The notes under the pieces: model-generated
What the model saw: the letters and a program-made list of their open reading frames with translations, nothing else
Databases searched by the model: none
Told to the model about the DNA's origin: nothing
Program-made: the position numbers and the translations under genes
In this document: positions 15,329 to 20,456 of the stretch, piece by piece
Layout: every line of letters starts with the position of its first letter
Numbering within the stretch: position 1 is the stretch's first letter
Source of the DNA: a virus
DNA length: 23,657 nucleotides
Direction: 5' to 3' (one strand)
IMG/VR virus record: IMGVR_UViG_3300035162_003484
Coordinates: 1-23,657 of that record

Positions 15329-15800
15329 CGGAAGCCTCGGCGATTGCGGCGATCACCAATTTTGGGAACCGGGTGTTTAGTTTGCCCATCGGCTTCCTTA
15401 GCAATTCAACAAAGACCGACAGCCCGGCCAGCTCGTTCGCTTTGATGAACTTTGCGTAACTCACGTTATTCCAAACCCGCCCGACGATAAGCGTGGCGCC
15501 GTTGTCGATCCGTACCTCCCATTTTAAGCCCTCGGCGCTTTCGGGCTCGGTTCGACGTAGAATAAAAGGCGTCTTATTCATCCTCTGATATCGTGAGGCT
15601 TTTCGGCTTCTAGACGAATTGTATAGGAAAGCTCCCGGCTTCGGCCATGCGTCATATGCGTTAACATATACCTCTTCGATTTCCTCTTCCATTAACGCGA
15701 CGACGAGCGCGGCATTCTTGCCGATGAACTGTTCGATAAACTGCGTATCTGACCCGCTTATGGTTACGCCCGTTTTAGAGTTACCTATTTTTATCGCCAT
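15321..15800 (-). CDS. Unassigned tail-region protein (159 aa)
   Basis: A clean GGAGG sits 7 nt before the ATG at 15800, which lies inside the frameshifted end of the chaperone GT. The protein begins MAIKIGNSKTGVTISGSDTQ, has a helix rich in Glu and hydrophobics (ALVVALMEEEIEEVYVNAYD), then a basic loop (NSSRSRKASRYQRMNKTPF) and a C-terminal part with RVWNNVSYAKFIKANELAG and a final helix KLVIAAIAEA. The SYAKFI segment faintly recalls HK97 gp10-type tail-completion proteins (YA near an aromatic), but the order (between GT and the tape measure) is not usual for them. The DNA at about 15560-15800 is visibly AT-richer than its neighbours. Function unknown. Confidence 0.7.
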   Translation of the reverse strand: MAIKIGNSKTGVTISGSDTQFIEQFIGKNAALVVALMEEEIEEVYVNAYDAWPKPGAFLYNSSRSRKASRYQRMNKTPFILRRTEPESAEGLKWEVRIDNGATLIVGRVWNNVSYAKFIKANELAGLSVFVELLRKPMGKLNTRFPKLVIAAIAEASDG

Positions 15801-16244
15801 GCTTGAGCCTCCAGAATGCGATGAGCCTTGCTTGATCTTCTCTGGCGAGTGTGTCCCACCAAGACGGACCGTGCCCAGCTTGGAGGCAAAGGTCGATTAC
15901 GATGTACTCGCGGAGCCCCCCGGGGCCTCGGAGTTTCCCATTGCGGTCGCTTCCTCTTCGTCAGTAGGTAGCCCGGCGCTAATCAGCCCGACTGCCTCGA
16001 CGGCGAGTTCGTTGAGCCTTGACCAACTCATCCCGCTGTCGAGAAGCTTGTCGAATACGGCGGTGCCATAGTCGGCGGCCTTGCCGGTCTTCCAGCGGAC
16101 ACCGGGAGCACCAGCACCGCGCCAACAAACCCCGAGCGCGGCGGCGCCCGCGATCGATGGTGAGCCAGATAGCAGCTCGGCGATCTGAACGCGAACCGCC
16201 ATCGACGACGGCGCTTTGAGCTTGATTTCTTTTGAGTAGTCCAT
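15781..16244 (-). CDS. Tail assembly chaperone GT, by -1 frameshift
   Basis: The product uses the G start at 16244, slips -1 at 15933-15939 (or 15915-15921), and ends at the TAA at 15781-15783, giving 154 aa. The extension in the -1 frame reads ...LREYIVIDLCLQAGH, then SWWDTLAREDQARLIAFWRL, then KHGDKNR. It has the Trp-Trp-Asp...Glu-Asp-Gln-Ala-Arg-Leu...Trp pattern of known GT (T-domain) extensions and lacks its own start. In lambda-type phages G and GT together bind the tape measure and recruit tail tube subunits; a fixed G:GT ratio is needed. Seen: open frame, slippery sites and T-like sequence; the slippage itself is inferred. Confidence 0.8.
15897..16244 (-). CDS. Tail assembly chaperone G (115 aa)
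   Basis: AAGGAAGG precedes the ATG at 16244, fixing this start over upstream in-frame codons that lie inside the tube protein gene. The protein (MDYSKEIKLKAPSSMAVRVQ...) is mostly helical with a hydrophobic mid-part (IAGAAALGVCWRGAG) and a helix KLLDSGMSWSRLNELAVEAV, then an acidic linker LPTDEEEATAMGNSEAPGG. It stops at TAA 15897-15899. Position between the tube protein and the tape measure and the frameshift into a T-domain identify it. G is the non-shifted, more abundant form of the assembly chaperone and is not part of the finished virion. Confidence 0.85.
   Translation of the reverse strand: MDYSKEIKLKAPSSMAVRVQIAELLSGSPSIAGAAALGVCWRGAGAPGVRWKTGKAADYGTAVFDKLLDSGMSWSRLNELAVEAVGLISAGLPTDEEEATAMGNSEAPGGSASTS
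15915..15939 (-). promoter_or_regulatory. Programmed -1 frameshift region with two slippery heptamers
   Basis: On the minus strand the zero frame reads ATG-GGA-AAC, giving the heptamer G-GGA-AAC (15933-15939), which differs from the lambda G/T site GGGAAAG only in the last base. Eighteen bases further on, CCG-GGG-GGC gives G-GGG-GGC (15915-15921). Both are in the correct X-XXY-YYZ phase and both lead into the same -1 frame, which stays open to 15781. The first is the likelier site, because its tRNAs re-pair better after slipping. The stretch between and after them is very GC-rich and could form a stimulatory structure. Confidence 0.75.
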
Positions 16245-16266
16245 GGTCCCTTCCTTGGGTTTTGGA

Positions 16267-16794
16267 TTAGTTAGTCTTTTCGACCTGAGCAATGTCGCCA
16301 GTAATCGCGCCGTAAACAATGCCCGACACCGAGATGGTATCTGTTTCGCCCTCGGCAAAGTTCGCCGTGATTCGCACGTCTTCAAGTGTGAAGGTGTGGT
16401 CGGCGTCGTCACCGAACTCGGCGGCGGCGGCAATGGTATAGGTCCACGTAGTCGTGTAGGGGCGACCGGTGCCACTGGTAGACACTGCGGCGGCGTATTC
16501 GCTACCACTGGTCCGCATGATAAAGTCAGTCAGCGTTCCCGACGTGGCGTCGGTAAACTGGGCGACCTTCGCCGTGAATGAGAAGGTCGGATAGATTCGA
16601 GCACCATAAGACAGCCCGCAAAGATTGCCTTTGCGCTCGGCGGCCACGATCTCGCGCAGACCCTCGACAAGACCATCGATCGAGAAGTCGCCGTTATCGA
16701 ATGTCGCGGTGTAGCTCAACGGGGTTACGGCGGTTGCATCGATGGCGCTCAAGGCTCCCATCATCATAGTCTTGACGTATGTCGATTTTGCCAT
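16267..16794 (-). CDS. Major tail (tube) protein (175 aa)
   Basis: AGAGG lies 6 nt before the ATG at 16794. The protein is beta-rich with few Lys and no membrane part. Its strands YTATFDNGDFSIDGLVEGLR, YPTFSFTAKVAQF and TFTLEDVRITANFAEGETDT, then ISVSGIVYGAI, match the pattern of siphovirus tube proteins, in which the last strand pair with a Phe-Ala-Glu-Gly turn closes the sandwich. It forms stacked hexamer rings around the tape measure. Location just before the chaperone pair and after the terminator-like gene fits. The length is typical for a simple tube subunit with no added Ig domain. Confidence 0.85.
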   Translation of the reverse strand: MAKSTYVKTMMMGALSAIDATAVTPLSYTATFDNGDFSIDGLVEGLREIVAAERKGNLCGLSYGARIYPTFSFTAKVAQFTDATSGTLTDFIMRTSGSEYAAAVSTSGTGRPYTTTWTYTIAAAAEFGDDADHTFTLEDVRITANFAEGETDTISVSGIVYGAITGDIAQVEKTN

Positions 16795-16803
16795 CTTGGG
16801 CCT

Positions 16804-17235
16804 CTAGGTCATGGGGTAGTTGTGCCACGCGTGCGCGGTAATGGTGCCAAGTAGGTAAGTCCCATCGGCTATTGCGGCTCGGCCTATGCCGGTGATCGTG
16901 TTCGACGGCCCGCTATCGCCAACGGCAAAGCGAAGAGCCTTGACAAGCTTCGCCTCTTCGATTAGTGCGAGGTCGTAGTCGTCGCGCCCGTCGGACGCTC
17001 TTAGCAGGTAGGACCACCGGACCACAACTAGCTCGGACACCGGCATACCGATAGCCTTCTGGCGACCCTCGGCGAGCTCAACGCCCGGCAACCCCACGCT
17101 GAAGTGCTTGTGCGATATGGGGCGGGCCGCGAACGCCGGAAAGCGTGAGGGTACTCCCGAGAACTCGGCCCACCCGGGAAGCGCAGCCAATGCGGCGGCG
17201 ATGCGTTGGCGGACTAGTTGGGGCGCAAGTGACAT
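16804..17235 (-). CDS. Tail terminator/head-tail joining protein (143 aa)
   Basis: The start chosen is the ATG at 17235 (MSLAPQLVRQRIAAALAALP), overlapping the upstream stop as TAATG; the TTG at 17244 would be the alternative. The core ELVVVRWSYLLRASDGRDDY followed by DLALIEEAKLVKAL has the strand-then-helix pattern (Arg-Trp-x-Tyr-x-Leu-Arg then Asp-Tyr-Asp-x-Ala-Leu) seen in phage tail terminator or neck proteins of about 140 aa. Such proteins cap the tube and join it to the head. Order adaptor, terminator, tube supports it. A head-closure (stopper) role is the main alternative. Confidence 0.65.
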   Translation of the reverse strand: MSLAPQLVRQRIAAALAALPGWAEFSGVPSRFPAFAARPISHKHFSVGLPGVELAEGRQKAIGMPVSELVVVRWSYLLRASDGRDDYDLALIEEAKLVKALRFAVGDSGPSNTITGIGRAAIADGTYLLGTITAHAWHNYPMT

Positions 17236-17954
17236 TAGAGCCAAACCACCGAGTGAGCCAAGCCGATCCTGTCGTCGTTATCTGGGTCGCCATCGCCGTC
17301 GCGGTCCATTAGAGCATCGGCGGACTTGTACGCCTTCTCATATCGGTCCATGTACTTGGCGGCCTGACCCTCGAACGCTGCATCGTTGCGCGTCTCGAGG
17401 TCCTCGAAGATGATCGCGAGCGTGAGCCACACCGTCGCGGCGCGAAGGCTTGACGGTGAGCGAATCCACTCGGGGCGGCGGCCGTCTTGGAATAGCCGGT
17501 TCTCAATGTCGACCCAGGCTTCGTCGAGCTGGTCTTGGTAGTTGGTCGCCAAGGTCAGCGGGCTCGGGCCGTTCGGGTCAAGCGCTGGAACCTTGCGGTA
17601 CAAGTCGGCATCGGTCACGACGTTGTAGAGCATACGCTTAACGAGCGCCCCGTCGTTCTCCGCCACAAGGGGCTTAGCGGCCACTGTGAGCGACCAGACA
17701 ACCCGCCAACCGGCACCGATGGTAGAACCCGCGACAGTAGCCGTCAGGACCGGGTACGTCGCCACCGATGCCACGATGGTAACGGCGGCCGCGTTGACAA
17801 GCACCACGTTGTCGGCGTCATAAATGGTGACGGTGCCAACACTCGGCGCCACTAGCGCACCAGCCAGATAGACCGGAGCCTCAAGCGTGGTGTCTTGGCC
17901 CTGCACTATCGAGTGAGGAACCGTAAAGCGCACGGTGTGGCGTTGGTCGCTCAT
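17235..17954 (-). CDS. Head-tail adaptor with N-terminal Ig-like part
   Basis: This 239-aa protein starts in ATGA overlap with the 48-aa ORF. Residues about 1-95 are beta-rich (TVPHSIVQGQDTTLEAPVYL, VGTVTIYDADNVVLVNAAAV, GWRVVWSLTVAAK), like a small Ig or carbohydrate-binding sandwich. Residues about 110-212 are helical (LATNYQDQLDEAWVDIENRL, AATVWLTLAIIFEDLETRND, KYMDRYEKAYKSA) and resemble the helical bundle of adaptor (gp6/gp15-type) connector proteins that bind the portal. At 217-228 the run DRDGDGDPDNDD is an EF-hand/dockerin-like calcium loop. Adaptor assignment rests on helix pattern and position; the fused Ig-like part and Asp loop are unusual. Confidence 0.65.
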   Translation of the reverse strand: MSDQRHTVRFTVPHSIVQGQDTTLEAPVYLAGALVAPSVGTVTIYDADNVVLVNAAAVTIVASVATYPVLTATVAGSTIGAGWRVVWSLTVAAKPLVAENDGALVKRMLYNVVTDADLYRKVPALDPNGPSPLTLATNYQDQLDEAWVDIENRLFQDGRRPEWIRSPSSLRAATVWLTLAIIFEDLETRNDAAFEGQAAKYMDRYEKAYKSADALMDRDGDGDPDNDDRIGLAHSVVWL

Positions 17955-18097
17955 TTCTGCGAGCGCCTACGGTCATCGGCGGGGCGGTCCCGCTCGCAGC
18001 GCTTGAGCGACTCGACAGCTTTGGCGCGTGCCGCGGCGGGCGAGTGCCCGGCCTCGACAAGTACCTTGGCCATACGGTCGCGAACTTCGTGGCTCAT
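17951..18097 (-). CDS. 48-aa basic ORF between capsid-region gene and adaptor
   Basis: It has ATGA overlaps at both ends (starting at 18097, ending at TGA 17951-17953), so the frame is locked between its neighbours. The product MSHEVRDRMAKVLVEAGHSP... is helical with an Ala/Lys core (AAARAKAVESLKRCE) and a very basic end (RRRSQK). There is no recognised family. A 147-bp stretch that couples exactly to both flanking genes is unlikely to be non-coding. It may be a small head or neck accessory protein or a translational relay. Confidence 0.65.
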   Translation of the reverse strand: MSHEVRDRMAKVLVEAGHSPAAARAKAVESLKRCERDRPADDRRRSQK

Positions 18098-18744
18098 TTG
18101 GCCGCCTTGCGTTTACGAGCCACCGGCTTGGGTGGAGCGGGTACCAGCTCGGCGGCGATGGATGCTAAGAACACCTCGCACGCTTTGATATTGCTCTTGA
18201 GTGCGCGGAGCTCACCTGCTTCGCTTCGGTTGTCTCGATCGATGAGCACGTCGGCGGCGGCCTGTAGCTCTGCCATCAGCCCTTCGACGATGTAATCGTG
18301 CGGCGGGGTTACCTTGCCGTCGGCCATAAGCGCCCCGAGCCACTCGGCGTAGGCCTTCGAGCCGTCGCCGATAATGTCGGAGCCGTAGTGGACCACCTCG
18401 TGTTGGTCGAGCCACACGGCCGCGCCGACGTGGTTGTAACGCTTCACAGCGTAACTAGTGCCCGGCCCGTCGACGTCAGGCTCCAAAAGGAACCAACCAC
18501 GCTTGCGGCGCTCCTGAACGGCGGCGGATACGTCGCCGGTCGGGGTGACCAGATTAACACCGGGCTCAATGATTAGCTTCGCCAGCGATGGCAAGACTTG
18601 ACCGTGCATCACCGCCACCCGGTCGGGCCGATGGAAGTACAGGAAACGAGACGCCGACGGCACCTTGATAGCCGGCTTCGGCGTTGGTGCGGTGTATATA
18701 TCGGTGTGCGGCTCAATGCCTGCGACGCTGGTAATCTTAGCCAT
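18094..18744 (-). CDS. Hypothetical protein downstream of major capsid gene (216 aa)
   Basis: The start chosen is the ATG at 18744 (MAKITSVAGIEPHTDIYTAP), preceded by AAGGAAG at about 8-nt spacing; a start at 18777 is possible but has no site. The first half is mixed alpha/beta (SRFLYFHRPDRVAVMHGQVL, KLIIEPGVNLVTPTGDVSAA) and the second half helical (EGLMAELQAAADVLIDRDNR, ALKSNIKACEVFLASIAAEL). It ends in a Pro/Lys-rich tail (PKPVARKRKAAK). No family is recognised. Being directly after the capsid gene it may be a head accessory or completion protein, but no decoration-protein signature is seen. Confidence 0.7.
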   Translation of the reverse strand: MAKITSVAGIEPHTDIYTAPTPKPAIKVPSASRFLYFHRPDRVAVMHGQVLPSLAKLIIEPGVNLVTPTGDVSAAVQERRKRGWFLLEPDVDGPGTSYAVKRYNHVGAAVWLDQHEVVHYGSDIIGDGSKAYAEWLGALMADGKVTPPHDYIVEGLMAELQAAADVLIDRDNRSEAGELRALKSNIKACEVFLASIAAELVPAPPKPVARKRKAAK

Positions 18745-18797
18745 GGGTGGAACTTCCTTAAGAACGTGAAGAGGCATTGGCCCTAAGACGGTGGCCC

Positions 18798-18821
18798 AAG
18801 GAAGGGGAGAACCCCCACCCT
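18798..18821 (-). terminator. Strong hairpin after the capsid gene (attenuator-like)
   Basis: On the minus strand AGGGTGGGGG (18812-18821) pairs with CCCCTTCCTT (18798-18807) around a TTCT loop, with one T-T mismatch and two wobble pairs. It lies 17 nt after the capsid stop codon. There is no run of T after the stem, so it does not look like a full intrinsic terminator. It might protect the capsid mRNA 3' end or partly reduce transcription of later genes. Confidence 0.4.
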
Positions 18822-18838
18822 AGGACCAAAGCCAAAGA

Positions 18839-19759
18839 CTATGCGTCGGAGATGATGGACACACCAGCAAGATCGATGAGCTCGGAGACGCCCATGTATG
18901 CGCTGGTAACAACTTTCTTCTGGTCAGAAGAGGCGTCGTATTCCATCGCTACCAGGGTTTTGCCCGCGATGAGCGCGTCTGCGGAGCTGTCGATAATCGG
19001 TGTGGCATCGGCCCAACCGATAGCGCCTTTGCCGAACACCCCACCGGCGCGGTCAGCGCCGCCGCCCGAAGTCGGCACTTGTGCAGATACGAACACGTCG
19101 GCGCCGTAGATTTGGCCCTTATACGAATTTCCGCGCACGCTGATTTGTTCGGGCGTAGCAGCGTTATAAGCGAAGACGGTTCCACTTTCAGCGCGCAGCG
19201 CCGTTTGAAGATCCTGCCATTGGACCGGATGAAGCACGGCCATTTTATCGCCCTGCACGTTGGCCAGCTCCAAAGCGGACAGCGCGTCGAAGTATTGGGC
19301 CAAAGTGAGGTTAACGCCTGTACTTCCCTTGATGGTAGCGAAGCCACCGACGAGCGCGGCGATTAGGTTCGTCATCGTCATTCCAGCAGACATAACGGAG
19401 TCTTGAGCCCAGAAGGCCGGATTGTTGAACATGCCGAGCGAGTCGGTGATGCTGGCGAGTCCGGTGACTTGGTACTGCTTCGAGTAGCGGGCGACCGTTA
19501 CTTGGTGGCTCGCATCGACGAGAGCGGTGTTCGCGGGGCTTGCCGACTCGGCGGTGCTGGCGAGCTGGGTGGCGCCGTCCCAAGCGATTTCGCTGGTCTT
19601 GATGACGGTCGAGCCGGTCATGGTGGCGTCACCGACATAGAGCAACGCGGGATGGTTCTGAAGCACGTTGCGATCGGCAAGTGCGAGCAATACCTCGCGG
19701 TTAAGGGTTTCCGCTAAGCGGAGGTCACCAAGACCGGAGTATTTGATTTCGTTCGCCAT
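18839..19759 (-). CDS. Major capsid protein, HK97-like fold (306 aa)
   Basis: GAGG lies 8 nt before the ATG at 19759. The protein begins MANEIKYSGLGDLRLAETLN and has the hallmarks of capsid subunits: a spine-helix region (FDALSALELANVQGDKMAVL followed by HPVQWQDLQTALRAESG), a segment YKGQIYGADVFVSAQVPTSG, and GGVFGKGAIGWADATPIID towards the P-domain end. About 300 aa is a usual length for a mature-size subunit with no fused scaffold. It follows the scaffold gene and is preceded by its own promoter-like element and a leader shared with the adhesion block, which suits the high copy number needed. No cleavage-protease gene is seen near it. The family (HK97-fold) is inferred from sequence style and synteny. 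Confidence 0.88.
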   Translation of the reverse strand: MANEIKYSGLGDLRLAETLNREVLLALADRNVLQNHPALLYVGDATMTGSTVIKTSEIAWDGATQLASTAESASPANTALVDASHQVTVARYSKQYQVTGLASITDSLGMFNNPAFWAQDSVMSAGMTMTNLIAALVGGFATIKGSTGVNLTLAQYFDALSALELANVQGDKMAVLHPVQWQDLQTALRAESGTVFAYNAATPEQISVRGNSYKGQIYGADVFVSAQVPTSGGGADRAGGVFGKGAIGWADATPIIDSSADALIAGKTLVAMEYDASSDQKKVVTSAYMGVSELIDLAGVSIISDA

Positions 19760-19789
19760 TGGGCATACCTCGTAGGGCGTAAGGGGTTG

Positions 19790-19829
19790 TCATCGTCCTA
19801 CGCTGTTACGGTTGCGACCCTCGATGGTG
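19790..19829 (-). repeat. Conserved leader repeat, copy 1 (upstream of capsid gene)
   Basis: The 28-bp core at 19802-19829 matches 8429-8456 except for one base, and TCATCG (plus strand, 19790-19795) lies 6 nt from it as in the other copy. On the minus strand the core begins 4 nt after the TAGGGT -10-like element and ends 42 nt before the first base of the ATG at 19759. A further stem CGTAGG/CCTACG (plus-strand positions about 19771-19801) ends directly before the Shine-Dalgarno GAGG, so leader structure could affect capsid translation. Confidence 0.85.
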
Positions 19830-19833
19830 AATC

Positions 19834-19864
19834 ACCCTAGCACGTTACCGGCGAGTCCTGCCAA
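19834..19864 (-). promoter_or_regulatory. Probable promoter of the capsid gene
   Basis: On the minus strand TTGGCA (19859-19864) is followed after 19 nt by TAGGGT (19834-19839), with TGC directly before it, so the -10 is of extended TGN type. The -35-like hexamer lies in the last codons of the scaffold gene. The 19-nt spacer is long, but an extended -10 can compensate. A second extended -10 with the same position relative to the leader repeat occurs at 8462-8470. Inference from sequence only. Confidence 0.55.
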
Positions 19865-20447
19865 ACCCCGGAAGAGTTTTTCGGTATTCGGCGTATTGAG
19901 CGTCGGGCATGCTGCGGATCTGTTCGGCGCTTAGCTCACCGTTCGGCGGCACCGGAGGCACCACGCCTGCATTGGTGTCGGGCAACCTCGGAGCACCGGG
20001 CACCACGGGCGCCACGGGCGCAACTGGGGCGGCTTGGTTGGCGAATAGGTGCCCCAAGCCCTTGGGCGCGTTGTCGGCGCTAAGAGTCGCCGCCCACTCG
20101 GCGATCGGCGTAGAGCTCCCGCTCTTGCCGTGGTAGAACTCGGCGAGCTCCCGGTCGTCGGCGGCGGTGAACCCGGCGCTCACCATGCCCTCAAGCGTGG
20201 AGTACTTGGCGGCGGCATCGGCGGCGAAGCTATCGTACTTGGCCTGAAGCGTGGCGTGCGCCTCGGTGAGTGCGCCCATACCTTCGAGTGAGGTATTGGC
20301 GGCGGCAAGTGCAGTCGCGGCGGCATCGGCGCGCACCTTCTCCGATGCCGTGGCGGCCTCGGCGGCCTTGACCCGCTGGGTGAGCGCGGAGACGCGCACG
20401 GCTACGCCATCGTTGCGGTCGACCTCTGGGCTATCGTCTGTTGACAT
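19845..20447 (-). CDS. Capsid scaffold protein (200 aa)
   Basis: AGGAAGG lies a few bases before the ATG at 20447, just after the portal stop. The protein has an Asp-rich start (MSTDDSPEVDRNDGVAVRVS), an Ala/Glu-rich coiled coil (about 20-90), a flexible Pro/Ala/Val linker (QAAPVAPVAPVVPGAP), and a C-terminal helical segment with a basic end (EQIRSMPDAQYAEYRKTLPG then RTRR). A charged coiled coil followed by a linker and a basic C-terminal helix-turn-helix that binds capsid protein is the scaffold pattern. Position between portal and capsid genes fits. No Ser-protease motif is visible, so scaffold removal without a maturation protease, or an unseen protease, is implied. Confidence 0.85.
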   Translation of the reverse strand: MSTDDSPEVDRNDGVAVRVSALTQRVKAAEAATASEKVRADAAATALAAANTSLEGMGALTEAHATLQAKYDSFAADAAAKYSTLEGMVSAGFTAADDRELAEFYHGKSGSSTPIAEWAATLSADNAPKGLGHLFANQAAPVAPVAPVVPGAPRLPDTNAGVVPPVPPNGELSAEQIRSMPDAQYAEYRKTLPGFGRTRR

Positions 20448-20456
20448 ACTTCCTTC

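Noticed and set aside
14781-15380. Plus-strand ORF of 199 codons opposite the tape measure
   Set aside because: Ala/Ser-rich mirror of the Ala-rich tape-measure helices with no ribosome-binding site; a shadow frame.
17062-17071. A 10-base match (gcgaccctcg) to the leader repeat inside the terminator-like gene
   Set aside because: The match stops at 10 bases, lies in coding sequence and has no -10-like element next to it; taken as chance.
17236-17244. TTG start at 17244 for the tail-terminator-like gene
   Set aside because: The ATG at 17235 overlaps the upstream stop as TAATG, the spacing used throughout this operon, so the extra three residues were dropped.
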